From contig NZ_JAIMIC010000004.1 of the NCBI RefSeq assembly GCF_019966545.1, positions 124,001 through 188,000 of the forward strand: a DNA stretch of 64,000 nt, given 5' to 3'. Shown here in pieces: positions 43,608 to 53,256 of the stretch. The notes under the pieces are model-generated. The model ran no database searches, was not told the origin of the DNA, and saw nothing but the letters and a program-made list of their open reading frames with translations. Every line of letters begins with the position of its first letter. Within the stretch, counting starts at the first letter, position 1. The translations under genes were made by a program, and so were the position numbers. The stretch comes from Heliomarina baculiformis. Lineage in GTDB: Bacteria > Pseudomonadota > Alphaproteobacteria > Rhodobacterales > Rhodobacteraceae.

Positions 43608-44200
43608 CTCCGCGCCAGTACGGCAATCTGCTTATAGATCATGGCACCCGCGACCCGGAACGCTTGCGGCGCGCCAAGCAGGGCAGAACGCAACAGCACC
43701 TTGTTGGTGTTTATCGCCTGCGCAATGCGGGCGAAATGCGCGTCCCCGTCATCGGGCGACCTGAGCAGCTTGGTTTCGGCATCGTCCAGCGCCGAGAGGA
43801 ATTCCCGCTTCGCCTGCGCAACCGACTCCTTGCGGATCGCGCGATAGGTCTGACCCTGCTGGCGAATCTGCGGTTTCGAGCTGTCCACGTTGCGGTCGAT
43901 GGTTTCGTTCAAACGGGTTTCGACGTCTCGCAGCGCCTGTGCTGCGTCTGCATAGGCCGAATTTCGATCAAGATCACGGGCCACATTGCCGTAAGTCTTG
44001 CTGTAGCAGTCATAGCGATAGGCCCATCCAAGCTTATGGCAGGTCGCGACACCTTCGGTCAGGTTGCGCACGGCTTGCGATGTGGTTGACCGTGAAAAAC
44101 CCTTGTTGGCGCCGAAGGTCTGGCCGCCGGCACCCCATGCAAGAACGTTCATCGGCGTCGCGACAACTAGCGCGAGAACAAGAGAAAACAACAACCGCAT
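43604..44200 (-). CDS. Exported protein of unknown function
   Basis: A 198-residue protein with a signal peptide (MRLLFSLVLALVVATPMNVLA; ATG at 44200 chosen, an upstream in-frame ATG at 44224 would add a basic stretch). The mature part is helical and rich in charged residues, with LRDVETRLNETIDRN and ALDDAETKLL that could form a coiled coil, plus CHKLGWAYRYDCYSK, two cysteines likely to form a disulfide. No family was recognised. It is convergent with the GGCT-fold gene, overlapping it by four bases. Confidence 0.7.
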   Translation of the reverse strand: MRLLFSLVLALVVATPMNVLAWGAGGQTFGANKGFSRSTTSQAVRNLTEGVATCHKLGWAYRYDCYSKTYGNVARDLDRNSAYADAAQALRDVETRLNETIDRNVDSSKPQIRQQGQTYRAIRKESVAQAKREFLSALDDAETKLLRSPDDGDAHFARIAQAINTNKVLLRSALLGAPQAFRVAGAMIYKQIAVLARS

Positions 44201-44290
44201 TTGACGTCTCAGTTTCCGAAGCAAGAAGAATTAGAGGGCCACTCTATCACCCAGCTCGGTCAGAACAATGAACTAGGTCACACAGATGAC

Positions 44291-44340
44291 CGGGCCAAGG
44301 CATAAAGGTGATATTCCTTGTTCCCTAATGACTTGGCCCG
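44291..44340. promoter_or_regulatory. Perfect 9-bp inverted repeat between divergent genes
   Basis: CGGGCCAAG (44291-44299) and CTTGGCCCG (44332-44340) are exact complements 32 bases apart, between a leftward exported-protein gene and the rightward membrane-protein gene. It could be an operator or a cruciform-prone element. No known factor site was recognised. Confidence 0.4.
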
Positions 44341-44404
44341 AAACTGCGCTAGATTGTCCATCAAATGAAGCAGCTATACCGGTTCGTCCGGACGAGAGGG
44401 CAAG

Positions 44405-44674
44405 ATGGAAGGTTTCCTTGATACGGTCGGCGCGATGACATTGATCATCCTCGCGATCATCGGGTTGGTGGCGGGCTGGATCGCCGGACGGCTGGCCGGG
44501 CGCAACACGGGCGCCTATATGGCGCTTGGCGTTGCGGGCGCAGTGCTGTTGCCATTCATTCTGGCAGCACTGGGCGTTACGATCCTTGCAACTGGTGGGC
44601 TGCTCGCCATCATCGCGGTGGCGGTGCTGGGCGCGATTATCCTGTTGGTGCTCGGCAAGATGATCTTTCGCTGA
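44405..44674 (+). CDS. Small GlsB/YeaQ-like membrane protein
   Basis: An 89-residue protein with three hydrophobic segments (about 10-30, 36-60, 62-85) and the glycine-rich LVAGWIAGRLAGRNTG turn typical of the GlsB/YeaQ/YmgE (transglycosylase-associated) family. These are stress-linked inner-membrane proteins of unknown activity; the old transglycosylase name is misleading. GAGGG precedes the start. It is followed, seven bases later, by the convergent uvrB end. Confidence 0.72.
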   Translation: MEGFLDTVGAMTLIILAIIGLVAGWIAGRLAGRNTGAYMALGVAGAVLLPFILAALGVTILATGGLLAIIAVAVLGAIILLVLGKMIFR

Positions 44675-44680
44675 CCCGGC

Positions 44681-46879
44681 CTAGCGCTTGCGCCGTTTGA
44701 CATTGCCGCCGTGCTGGCCGGGCCGGCCGGCGGTGGAACGGCCCTTGCTCTTTACCGCAGCCTCGCTGGCCTGTTCCACGGCGGATTGCCGGGCCAGCGG
44801 ATCGTCATGCACGGCGAGGTCGACAGCTTCAAGCCGCTTGACCTCGTCCCGCAGCCGCGCGGCTTCTTCGAATTCGAGATTTTCGGCCGCCTTGCGCATG
44901 TCCGTGCGAAGACCGTCGAGAACCGCCTGAAGATTGCCACCTGCGAGCTTGTTGTCGATCTTGGTGGTGACGCGGTTCATGTCCACATCGCCCTGATAGA
45001 GACCGGCCATGATGTCATCGACATTCTTGCGCACGGTTTCCGGCGTGATCCCGTGTTCCTCGTTATAGGCGATCTGCTTGGCGCGGCGGCGATCGGTTTC
45101 AGACAGCGCCCGTTCCATCGAACCGGTAATGCGGTCGGCATACATGATGACGCGCCCGTCGGCATTCCGCGCCGCCCGGCCGATGGTCTGGATCAGCGAG
45201 GTTTCCGAGCGCAGGAACCCTTCCTTGTCGGCATCGAGAATGGCAACCAGCCCGCATTCTGGGATATCGAGCCCCTCGCGCAAAAGGTTGATCCCGATCA
45301 GCACGTCGAAAGCACCCAGGCGCAGGTCACGCAGGATTTCGATCCGCTCAAGGGTGTCGATATCCGAATGCATGTAGCGGACCTTTATGCCCTGTTCGTG
45401 CAGGTATTCGGTCAGATCCTCTGCCATGCGCTTGGTCAGCGTGGTTACCAGCGTGCGATAACCCCGTTCCGTCACCTTGCGGATTTCGTCGAGCAGATCG
45501 TCAACCTGCGTTTCAACGGGCCGGATTTCGACCTGCGGATCCAAAAGACCGGTCGGGCGGATCACCTGTTCCGTGAATACACCACCGGTCTGTTCGATCT
45601 CCCATTTCGACGGGGTGGCCGAAACAAAGACCGACTGCGGCCGCATCGCGTCCCATTCCTCGAACTTGAGCGGACGGTTATCCATGCACGAGGGCAGGCG
45701 GAACCCGTGTTCGGCCAGCGTGAACTTGCGGCGATAGTCGCCCCGGTACATGCCGCCGATCTGCGGCACCGAGACATGGGATTCATCGGCAAAGACGATC
45801 GCGTTGTCGGGAATGAATTCGAACAGGGTTGGGGGCGGCTCGCCCGGCGCGCGGCCCGTCAGATAGCGCGAATAGTTCTCGATCCCGTTGCAGACGCCGG
45901 TCGCCTCAAGCATCTCCATGTCGAAATTGGTGCGCTGTTCCAGCCGCTGCGCCTCGAGCAGTTTGCCTTCGCCGACAAGCTGATCCAGCCGCTGGCGCAG
46001 TTCCTTCTTGATCTCGACAATCGCCTGCTGAAGCGTGGGCTTGGGTGTCACGTAGTGCGAATTAGCGTAAACCCGGATCTGGTCGAAATTACCGGTCTTC
46101 TCCCCGGTCAGGGGATCGAATTCGGTAATCGCCTCAAGCTCTTCGCCAAAGAACGACAGCTTCCATGCACGGTCTTCAAGGTGGGCGGGAAAGATTTCAA
46201 GACTGTCGCCGCGCACCCGGAACGACCCGCGCTGGAACGCCTGATCGTTGCGCTTGTACTGCTGGGTCACCAGATCGGCCATCACCTGCCGCTGGTCGTA
46301 ATTCGAGCCGACCTTGAGATCCTGTGTCATCGCGCCGTAGGTCTCGACCGAGCCGATACCATAGATGCAGGACACCGAGGCGACGATGATCACATCGTCC
46401 CGCTCCAAAAGCGCCCGCGTGGCCGAGTGGCGCATCCGGTCGATCTGGTCGTTTATCTGGCTTTCCTTCTCGATATAGGTGTCGCTGCGCGGCACATAGG
46501 CCTCGGGCTGGTAGTAGTCGTAGAAGGACACGAAATATTCGACCGAGTTCTCGGGGAAGAACCCTTTGAACTCCCCGTAAAGCTGCGCGGCGAGCGTCTT
46601 GTTCGGGGCAAGGATGATCGCCGGGCGCTGGGTTTCCTCGATGATCTTGGCCATCGTGTAGGTCTTGCCGGTGCCCGTGGCGCCCAGAAGAACCTGGTCC
46701 TTTTCGCCTGATTTGATCCCCTGCGTCAGCTCCGCAATCGCGGTCGGCTGGTCGCCCGCCGGTGCGAATTCGCTGTGCATGACGATCTTCTTGCCGCCTT
46801 CAAGCTTTTCACGCCGCCGCACGTCGGCCTGCGGCGTGTTCATCAACGGCATGGATTTGTCGGAATTTGCAAAGGGCAT
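44681..46879 (-). CDS. uvrB: Excinuclease ABC subunit UvrB
   Basis: A 732-residue DNA-repair helicase-like protein that verifies damage and positions UvrC. Walker A GATGTGKT lies near residue 58. The beta-hairpin that probes DNA is in [13 protein letters not shown] (about 107), motif [16 protein letters not shown] near 360, and [12 protein letters not shown] is motif VI. The C-terminal UVR motif [19 protein letters not shown] binds UvrC. ATG at 46879 was chosen; the open frame extends further upstream without signals. The tail is rich in Lys/Arg and Gly. Confidence 0.96.
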   Translation of the reverse strand: MPFANSDKSMPLMNTPQADVRRREKLEGGKKIVMHSEFAPAGDQPTAIAELTQGIKSGEKDQVLLGATGTGKTYTMAKIIEETQRPAIILAPNKTLAAQLYGEFKGFFPENSVEYFVSFYDYYQPEAYVPRSDTYIEKESQINDQIDRMRHSATRALLERDDVIIVASVSCIYGIGSVETYGAMTQDLKVGSNYDQRQVMADLVTQQYKRNDQAFQRGSFRVRGDSLEIFPAHLEDRAWKLSFFGEELEAITEFDPLTGEKTGNFDQIRVYANSHYVTPKPTLQQAIVEIKKELRQRLDQLVGEGKLLEAQRLEQRTNFDMEMLEATGVCNGIENYSRYLTGRAPGEPPPTLFEFIPDNAIVFADESHVSVPQIGGMYRGDYRRKFTLAEHGFRLPSCMDNRPLKFEEWDAMRPQSVFVSATPSKWEIEQTGGVFTEQVIRPTGLLDPQVEIRPVETQVDDLLDEIRKVTERGYRTLVTTLTKRMAEDLTEYLHEQGIKVRYMHSDIDTLERIEILRDLRLGAFDVLIGINLLREGLDIPECGLVAILDADKEGFLRSETSLIQTIGRAARNADGRVIMYADRITGSMERALSETDRRRAKQIAYNEEHGITPETVRKNVDDIMAGLYQGDVDMNRVTTKIDNKLAGGNLQAVLDGLRTDMRKAAENLEFEEAARLRDEVKRLEAVDLAVHDDPLARQSAVEQASEAAVKSKGRSTAGRPGQHGGNVKRRKR

Positions 46880-46958
46880 CGCGGCAGCTCGCTCTGAGGG
46901 GCAGAGTTCCAGATTTGTTCTCTTTTGTCCGGGTTTCAACCCCGGATCATGGCATGTC

Positions 46959-47702
46959 TCAGCTTTTCTTGCTGCTCTCCCTGACCTCGCAGGCCTGTCG
47001 GTAAAGCGCCTCCAGCCCGACATCCCTGATGCCCAGCTCGTCGAGATGCTCCATCAGCGATTCGAGATATTCGAAATTGGGCCCTAGATTGCCCTCGGCG
47101 GTGGCAATCCGTTTTGCAGCTTCCTGCAGCCCGAGCGAGGGACAGTAGCGTTCGTTGTCGCGGTCCATCACGAAGGTCAGCGCCTCGATATCGCCCTGCG
47201 GCGTCGATACGTCGAGGAACACCGGGCAATAAGAGCCCGAGAACATCTCGCGCATCCACATCAGCTCGGTTTCCTGATCGACCAGCCGGGCAGGGATACG
47301 AAAAGCAAGCGCGTCGCAGCGTCCGCCTTCGTCCAGCGCCGCCATCAGGCCGGGGCAGTCATAGGTGCCGCGTCCGCTTGTCAGGTTCATACAGAACCGG
47401 CGCGACCACCCGATCAGCGTCGCCCGTCGGATTTCATCGAAATAGACCGCCGGGTTCCAGATCAGCGAGCCATAGGCAAACACCCAGAGATCCTGGTCCA
47501 GCCGGTCTTTGAGCACTTCGCGCCGGTTCGCCTCGCGGTCCTCGTGGCTCATCCGCCAGCCCGGTGGCCAGGCTTCGATCCGCGCCTGTTCGTCCAGCTC
47601 TGCAAAGCGGTCATAGCTGAATCGCATCGGCGAGGTTTCTGGTGGCATGATCCGGTCCCGAAGTGATGGGACATGCTGAAAGGCGTTGGCCCCGAAGGAC
47701 AT
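46959..47702 (-). CDS. ChaC-type gamma-glutamylcyclotransferase, copy B
   Basis: A 247-residue protein of the ChaC subgroup, which splits glutathione to 5-oxoproline and Cys-Gly. The substrate loop is [14 protein letters not shown] (about residues 73-86), later [25 protein letters not shown]-like positions and [12 protein letters not shown] at 47702 has AGGAG nine bases upstream; in-frame ATGs further downstream would remove a short basic lead. The distance from uvrB and its own ribosome site suggest a separate unit. The enzyme is soluble and cytosolic. Confidence 0.9.
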   Translation of the reverse strand: MSFGANAFQHVPSLRDRIMPPETSPMRFSYDRFAELDEQARIEAWPPGWRMSHEDREANRREVLKDRLDQDLWVFAYGSLIWNPAVYFDEIRRATLIGWSRRFCMNLTSGRGTYDCPGLMAALDEGGRCDALAFRIPARLVDQETELMWMREMFSGSYCPVFLDVSTPQGDIEALTFVMDRDNERYCPSLGLQEAAKRIATAEGNLGPNFEYLESLMEHLDELGIRDVGLEALYRQACEVRESSKKS

Positions 47703-47931
47703 ATAGCTGCTCCTGTCGTCTTGACGTCCGCATAATGTGGGACAGCCGCGGCGCGGCTTCAATGGCCGTTTCAGGATCGGCCGGGGCAGGGCGATCAAAT
47801 CTTTCCCCGGCCAGCGCCCTGCGCCACGCATTTACGCAGATGCCCGCGTCATGGCGCCGCCCGGGCCGAGCAAGAGCTTGCCCCGGCGCGTGAAATCCAC
47901 GATAAAGCCAGCGATCAGACGGAGTCATGCA

Positions 47932-48243
47932 ATGCGCGCACGCATCTACAAACCTGCCCGAAACGCGATGCAGTCGGGAACCGCCAGAACCCGCAACTGG
48001 GTGCTTGAATTCGCGCCCGACAGCGCCCGTTCGGTCGATCCCCTGATGGGCTGGACGTCCTCCGGCGACACGCAGAGTCAGGTCAAGCTGCGCTTTGACA
48101 CCAAGGAAGCGGCGCTTGATTATGCCGAGGATCATGGCCTCGAGGTGCTGGTGATCGAGCCGAAGACCCGCAAACCCAATATCCGCAAGGGCGGTTACGG
48201 CGAAAATTTCGCGACCAACCGCCGTGGTGCCTGGACCCACTAG
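47932..48243 (+). CDS. NDUFS4-like complex I accessory subunit
   Basis: A 103-residue protein of the ETC complex I subunit family, the bacterial relative of mitochondrial NDUFS4, found in alphaproteobacteria. It shows [47 protein letters not shown] and [13 protein letters not shown] in the family order. It binds at the matrix/cytosol-side arm of NADH:quinone oxidoreductase and helps assembly or stability. GGAG precedes ATG. It is a single gene close upstream of tRNA-Arg. Confidence 0.93.
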   Translation: MRARIYKPARNAMQSGTARTRNWVLEFAPDSARSVDPLMGWTSSGDTQSQVKLRFDTKEAALDYAEDHGLEVLVIEPKTRKPNIRKGGYGENFATNRRGAWTH

Positions 48244-48313
48244 GCGATCCGGCCGAATTCAGATGCGCTTGGCTCTTGAACCCGGGGCCAAACCGCGCAA
48301 GAACAGGCCCAGC

Positions 48314-48390
48314 GGTCCCGTAGCTCAACTGGATAGAGCACCTGACTTCTAATCAGGATGTTGGGGGTTCGAGTCCTCCCGGGATCGCCA
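48314..48390 (+). tRNA. tRNA-Arg (anticodon TCT)
   Basis: Acceptor arms GGTCCCG (48314-48320) and CGGGATC (48380-48386) pair with one G-U wobble; the discriminator is G and CCA is encoded at 48388-48390. The anticodon stem CCTGA/TCAGG encloses CTTCTAA, anticodon TCT, which reads AGA/AGG. The T-arm contains GTTCGAGTC. The 3' end lies 23 bases from the dehalogenase stop. Confidence 0.97.
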
Positions 48391-48412
48391 GTTTTCAGAC
48401 ACAACCAGCCTG

Positions 48413-51400
48413 TCAAAGGTCCAGCACGATGACGCCGTTCGGCGCGGCGGCGCGGGACTTGCAGGTCACGATTTCATGCGCGCGCTGGGCTTTTGACAGG
48501 ACGAAATCGCGATGCTCGACCTCACCCTCGAGCAGCCCGCATTTGCACACCCCGCAGATCCCGTCCGAGCATTTGACGTCGAGCTTCACACCGGCGTCCT
48601 GAAGCGCGTCGGACAGGCTCTGCTGGGCGGGAACCGCGATTTCGCGTCCCGTACGTGCCAGTCGCGCGGTAAAGTCGTGGTTCACGTACTCCGGCTCTTC
48701 GGGGACCGAGAAATATTCCAGATGCCGGGCAGCGTCGGGGAAACCCAGATGCGTCGCGGCCTCCATCACGTTGTCCATATAGCGGACCGGGCCACAGGCA
48801 TAGACGTGCCGTCCCGTGCGGTAGGGTCCGAGGATCGTCGCAAGGTCCGCGCGGTTGCCCTCATCCGAGAAATAGGTGCTGACCCGGGCAGACCAGGGGA
48901 CTTCTCGCAGATCGCTAAGGAAACCGGCATCGGCCTTTCGGCTGGCCGAGTAATGCAGTTCAAAGTCGCGGCCCAAGGCGTGCAACCGGTGGGCAAAGGC
49001 GATCATCGGCGTGACCCCGATCCCACCGCCCATCAGAAAGGTCTTTTCCGCCTCTTCGACAAGGTCGAAGTGATTGATCGGTTTCGAAATAAAAACCCGG
49101 CGGCCTTCGCTGAAGATCCGGTGCAGCATCCGCGATCCGCCGCGCCCCGTGTCTTCGCGCAGCACGCCGATCTGGTAGCTGTCGGTATTCTCCGGATCGC
49201 CTGACATGGAATACTGGCGCAGGTATTCAGGTGTGACCACGACATCCAGATGCGCCCCCGCCGTCCAGCCTGGCAGCGGGCTGCCGTCCCATGCGGTGAA
49301 TTCGTATTTCGTCACGCCCGCCGACATCTGCTCGACCCGCGATACCCGCGCCATGATCACGGGCGCGTCGGGGAATTCCTGCCGTTCATGGGCCAGACCA
49401 TCCGTCTCGCCGCGTGCCAGCCGGTCGCGGTATTCTGATGCAGAGATCATCTCGCGATAGGCTTTGATTCCGGCCTCGCGGTCCATCGGAAAGGGATAGG
49501 GCCATGGCCAGGGCGCAAGGTTCGCTGGGTAGACGGCAAGCGTCTGATCCTCGTATTTCAGATCGAGATCACGTTGCAGATCGCGCCGGTTCACAGGCTG
49601 TTCCGGCGCGCGATAGCCGCCGTCGGGTTTCAGCTCGAGATCCCACCACCATTTTTTCGTATCATTCAGCCCGCCATTCCCGACCATGTCGTCCAGCCGC
49701 GCCAGCGCGGGGGCGGCGGCAGGTACGTTGGAAGCCACCCAGCGAAAGGGTTTCTCGGCGAACAGCCCTTCGAGGTTCCACGGGCAGGTTTTCATGCAGC
49801 GACCGCACATGGCACCGTTCTCGGTGGTGACCCGGTAAGTGGTGCATTTCTGGCTGTCGGATTTCCAGATCTCGTAACCGTTGAACATACGCTTGGGCCC
49901 GGCGGTGATCGCGCCCGCCGGGCATTCACGCGCGCATTTGTTGCAGTTCTCGCAGAAGTTCTGCAGGCCGAAATCGATGGGCTTGTCATGGGCCAGCGGC
50001 ATGTCGGTGGTTACCACGCCGGATTTCAGGCGCGGCCCGAGAAGAGGGTTAAGGATCACCTCACCGATGCGGCTGACCTCGCCCAGCCCCGACAGGAGAA
50101 GAAGCGGCGGTTGCAGCACTTCGCCATCCAGCACGCTATGCGCCTTGGCGGAATAGCCGAGGTTGCGGATCTGCTTGGCGATGACCCCGCCGAGCAGGGA
50201 AAACCGCAGGTAGGCCCGCATCGATTGGGATACGGCGATCCAGTCGTCGCCGCTCGCGCCTTCCATCGTCTCGTAGCCCTGATCGATGATCATCGAAATC
50301 GCCTGATCGTGCGGCGGGACGATCTCGGCCCCGGTCGCGTCGTGGCTGTACCATGTCCAGTCCGGGCAACGGGAAATGCCGACCGCATCGACGCCAAGGA
50401 AATACGAGGCCGCCTTGACGTTGGCGGCATTGCGCTCGGCCTCTGACGGGCGAGGCGCATTCGCAGCAGGGTCACCGTCCTGAAGCAGGACAAACGCGCC
50501 AAGCACCCGCCGCTGCGCAAAGGAATGGGCGCTCTTGCGGGCGTACCAGCCGCCAGCGGCCTGAGATTGGACCTTTTTGCCAAGATCGCCGAACTGGGAC
50601 CGTGCGAACATGTCCGTCCGCTTGGGTACGCGGGCAACCCGCGCCTCGTCGATGAAGGTTGTCGGTTCCTCGACACGTTTCAATTTCTCAAACGGCAGGG
50701 CACCGTCGGCATAGTTGCGCCGCGCATAAGGGTCGCGGTTCATCGCGCTTTTGACGGTGCCCTTGCCGAGCCACCACGCGGGCCCGTTGGTGCGAAACCA
50801 AGGTTGGTCGCGCAGGGCGGCCAGTGGCCTGTCCGGCGCGATTTCCATGTCGGTGCTGATCGCAGCAAGGCCAAAACCTGCCCCCAACCAAGGAGCAATC
50901 ACCCCATCGTCTTCCATCGTGGCCAGTCCGGCTGCGACGGCCAGCCGGTTGAGATCGACGTCAGAAGAGGTCGCGGTATGCGCGCGCGCCTGAAAGCCCA
51001 GCAATTGCAGGTAGTTGCTCAGGATTACGGCGGTCTCTGCCGCGCGCAGGGCCACCCGGTGGTCCTGCGCGTCCGTGATCCACTCCGCGCCCGGTTCATC
51101 CGCCCTTGGCGGCCGGTTGTGTTCCACCAGCACGACGATCGCATGGCTGTGTCCTTTGAGCGAACCAGAGGGCCGCTCGATGGAATCCTTCAGGCCCGCC
51201 ATGATTTCATCAATGCCCGAGGCCAGCGTCTTGGTTTGCTTGTTGCGGATGTCATCAGCCAGCCGGTCGATATCGGGGTTCCGGCGTGGTTCCGCCAGCA
51301 AGGCGGCGCTGGGCAACCGACAGGCCCCCATCATCGACGCGTCCTGAAAATAGCCAAAGGCCTTCATGTGCCGCGCCCGTTCTTCCGGGTCGGTCGGCGC

Positions 51401-51631
51401 CCCGGACAGGGCCGGGTTCACCAGCCCGTCGCGGATCACGTCGAGCATGGCCTGATATTCGCCCATCGCGTTGACGAGGGAATGCGGCGTTTCGAGATTT
51501 CGGAAATCCAGCGGGGCATCCGGTTCTACCCTGCTCAGATCCGGCAGCGCGTCGATCCGCGACAGGCGTTCCAACGGGTAGGGCCCAAGGTGCATCTCCC
51601 GGTTCTTCGTTGAAAACAATCGAATGCCCAT
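48413..51631 (-). CDS. Self-sufficient reductive dehalogenase (RdhA-reductase fusion)
   Basis: A 1072-residue fusion protein. Residues up to about 540 form a cobalamin-binding RdhA core, with LLSGLGEVSRIGEVILNP and LKSGVVTTDMPL typical of RdhA. FCENCNKCARECP (about 557-569) and MCGRCMKTCP plus an upstream Cys (about 598-617) ligate two 4Fe-4S clusters. Residues about 755-960 are a ferredoxin-reductase-like module (LRQYSMSG flavin contact, GGGIGVTPMIAFAH nucleotide loop), and 985-1072 carry a plant-type 2Fe-2S motif, CSDGICGVCKCG. There is no twin-arginine signal, so it is a cytosolic catabolic enzyme removing halogens from organohalides with NAD(P)H. This class (BhbA and relatives) is rare and oxygen-tolerant. 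Cobalamin must come from elsewhere. Confidence 0.9.
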   Translation of the reverse strand: MGIRLFSTKNREMHLGPYPLERLSRIDALPDLSRVEPDAPLDFRNLETPHSLVNAMGEYQAMLDVIRDGLVNPALSGAPTDPEERARHMKAFGYFQDASMMGACRLPSAALLAEPRRNPDIDRLADDIRNKQTKTLASGIDEIMAGLKDSIERPSGSLKGHSHAIVVLVEHNRPPRADEPGAEWITDAQDHRVALRAAETAVILSNYLQLLGFQARAHTATSSDVDLNRLAVAAGLATMEDDGVIAPWLGAGFGLAAISTDMEIAPDRPLAALRDQPWFRTNGPAWWLGKGTVKSAMNRDPYARRNYADGALPFEKLKRVEEPTTFIDEARVARVPKRTDMFARSQFGDLGKKVQSQAAGGWYARKSAHSFAQRRVLGAFVLLQDGDPAANAPRPSEAERNAANVKAASYFLGVDAVGISRCPDWTWYSHDATGAEIVPPHDQAISMIIDQGYETMEGASGDDWIAVSQSMRAYLRFSLLGGVIAKQIRNLGYSAKAHSVLDGEVLQPPLLLLSGLGEVSRIGEVILNPLLGPRLKSGVVTTDMPLAHDKPIDFGLQNFCENCNKCARECPAGAITAGPKRMFNGYEIWKSDSQKCTTYRVTTENGAMCGRCMKTCPWNLEGLFAEKPFRWVASNVPAAAPALARLDDMVGNGGLNDTKKWWWDLELKPDGGYRAPEQPVNRRDLQRDLDLKYEDQTLAVYPANLAPWPWPYPFPMDREAGIKAYREMISASEYRDRLARGETDGLAHERQEFPDAPVIMARVSRVEQMSAGVTKYEFTAWDGSPLPGWTAGAHLDVVVTPEYLRQYSMSGDPENTDSYQIGVLREDTGRGGSRMLHRIFSEGRRVFISKPINHFDLVEEAEKTFLMGGGIGVTPMIAFAHRLHALGRDFELHYSASRKADAGFLSDLREVPWSARVSTYFSDEGNRADLATILGPYRTGRHVYACGPVRYMDNVMEAATHLGFPDAARHLEYFSVPEEPEYVNHDFTARLARTGREIAVPAQQSLSDALQDAGVKLDVKCSDGICGVCKCGLLEGEVEHRDFVLSKAQRAHEIVTCKSRAAAPNGVIVLDL

Positions 51632-52020
51632 GCGCTACCTTTCTTACGACTGGCTGCCCAAGACAAAGGGCAGCGCAAGCTTGCCACCGGCTGATCGTTG
51701 CTGAATTGCTGGGCGGCGGCAACCTGTATCCACCTGCATATAAAGCCCGCATGGTCTGAACTCCGGACAGCGTGGTGCGGAATGGCCGAGTCAGGCGGCG
51801 GAGAGAGTAAATGCATGACCGCATCGCCAATGGCCCTGCCGCCGGTCCTGCGCCAACAGATGGTTTCGGATGGCAGCGTGCTTCCATTGTCAATCCAAAC
51901 GCTTCGTTGTTCCGCCCGCCCTCTCAAATCGTGAGAGGGTAGCTCTCTTATTGAGGGTATCCTTTCCGGAATTGAGCGTTCCTAGCTTTGGGGTTCAACA
52001 CAACTTCAAAGGAGAACACC
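51632..52020. other. Divergent promoter region between dehalogenase and AhpD-like gene
   Basis: No gene is supported. The minus-strand dehalogenase has AAAGG six bases before its ATG. The palindrome at 51919-51939 is the main regulatory candidate. A stretch at about 51660-51720 has a faint cobalamin-riboswitch look (AGCCGGTGG ... GCGCTGCCC on the minus strand) but lacks the B12 box, so it is not called. Confidence 0.5.
51919..51939. promoter_or_regulatory. 21-bp palindrome, candidate operator
   Basis: CCCTCTCA (51919-51926), five bases, TGAGAGGG (51932-51939): perfect 8-bp arms. It lies about 80 bases before the AhpD-like gene start, in the intergenic region with the dehalogenase. Size and symmetry fit a dimeric regulator; as RNA it would be a hairpin without T-run. 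No regulator gene is adjacent. Confidence 0.5.
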
Positions 52021-52569
52021 ATGTCCCGTATCCCGACCCCCGCCACCATCAACGACGCCCCCGAAGCATCGAGACCGCTGCTGGAGCGGGTTTCCAAGCA
52101 ATTGGGCAGCGTCCCCAACATGTTCCGGCTCGAAGCGCAAAGCGCCGCCGCGCTTGAAGGGCATCTTGGCCTGTCCGGCGCGCTTGCCAAGGGCCGGTTG
52201 CCTGCCGCAACGCGGGAACGCATCGCGCTGGCGATCGCCGAATACAATGGCTGCGGCTACTGTCTTTCCGCCCATAGCTACATTGCGGCAAATCTTGCCA
52301 AGCTTTCTCCGGAAGAAATCGCCGCCAATCGCAGCGGTCGCTCGACCGATGCAAAGGCCGATGCCGCGGTGGCTTTCGCGCTGAAAGTCGCGCAGCTGCG
52401 TGGGCGCGTGGGTGACGCCGATTTCGCCGCTGTACGTGAGGCTGGCTATGACGATGGGCAGATCGTCGAGATCGTTCAGCATATCGCACTGAACGTTTAC
52501 ACGAACTACCTCAACGAGGTCGCTCGGACAGAAATCGATTTCCCCGTCGCGACAGATGTCGCGGCCTGA
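52021..52569 (+). CDS. AhpD-like peroxidase-related protein
   Basis: A 182-residue protein of the carboxymuconolactone-decarboxylase/AhpD superfamily, peroxidase-related subgroup. The redox motif [14 protein letters not shown] (about residues 78-91) has the CxxC and His of AhpD-type alkylhydroperoxidases, followed by conserved [26 protein letters not shown] precedes ATG at 52021. It is followed by a DUF1348 gene and divergent from the reductive dehalogenase. It may remove peroxides or organic radicals formed by the low-potential chemistry (inference). Confidence 0.85.
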   Translation: MSRIPTPATINDAPEASRPLLERVSKQLGSVPNMFRLEAQSAAALEGHLGLSGALAKGRLPAATRERIALAIAEYNGCGYCLSAHSYIAANLAKLSPEEIAANRSGRSTDAKADAAVAFALKVAQLRGRVGDADFAAVREAGYDDGQIVEIVQHIALNVYTNYLNEVARTEIDFPVATDVAA

Positions 52570-52627
52570 TTCAGCCAATCGCGGCGGCGGCCCCGGGCTG
52601 CCGCTGCACCCTCTCAAGGAGATCGAT

Positions 52628-53092
52628 ATGACCCGACCGCCGCTTCCCCCATTCACCGCCGACACCGCCGCGCTCAAGGTCCGCAAGGCCGAGGACGGCT
52701 GGAATTCCCGCGATCCGCGCGCCGTCTCGCTGGCCTACACGCCCGACAGCCGCTGGCGTAACCGCGACAGCTTTCTCACCGGGCGTGAAGCCATCGTCGC
52801 CTTTCTTACCGCGAAATGGGATCGCGAACACGACTACCTGCTCGTCAAGGAGTTATGGGCCTTTTCAGGGGACCGCATCGCTGTCCGTTTTGCCTATGAA
52901 TGGCATGATACGGCGGGGCAGTGGTTCCGGTCGCACGGCAATGAGAACTGGAGGTTCGACAACGACGGGCTGATGGCCGAGCGCCACGCCAGCATCAATG
53001 ACCAGCTGATCAGCGAGAACGATCGTCTGTTTCGCTGGCCGCAGGGCAGGCGTCCGAACGACCACCCGTCATTGAGCGAGATGGGACTGTAA
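52628..53092 (+). CDS. DUF1348 protein (NTF2-like fold)
   Basis: A 154-residue protein of the DUF1348 family with the cone-shaped NTF2/SnoaL fold: [65 protein letters not shown] and [14 protein letters not shown] are in family order. AAGGAGATC precedes ATG. It is the second gene of a two-gene unit with the AhpD-like protein. Such proteins are often small-molecule isomerases or hydratases, but no activity is established for this family. Confidence 0.85.
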   Translation: MTRPPLPPFTADTAALKVRKAEDGWNSRDPRAVSLAYTPDSRWRNRDSFLTGREAIVAFLTAKWDREHDYLLVKELWAFSGDRIAVRFAYEWHDTAGQWFRSHGNENWRFDNDGLMAERHASINDQLISENDRLFRWPQGRRPNDHPSLSEMGL

Positions 53093-53256
53093 GGTTCTGT
53101 TATTCGGATGCGTCTAACCAACGCGTTCCGAGATAGTCGATCCGCTGTCGAGGTCAGGTGCGATACCGAAACGGGTGCGCGACGCTATCGCTGGTCCGTC
53201 TTGATCAAAGAACTGTCGCCCGGCGCCTCATGGGACTGTCAGCGCCGGGCAGGGGA

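Noticed and set aside
44711-46711. 666-codon open frame antisense to uvrB
   Set aside because: It lies wholly opposite the certain uvrB gene and reflects third-position GC bias, with no domain motif.
51660-51780. Possible cobalamin riboswitch before the dehalogenase
   Set aside because: A segment resembling AGCCGGTGG...GCGCTGCCC is present on the minus strand, but the conserved B12 box and the ACTGT core are missing. A covariance-model (Rfam Cobalamin) search would decide.
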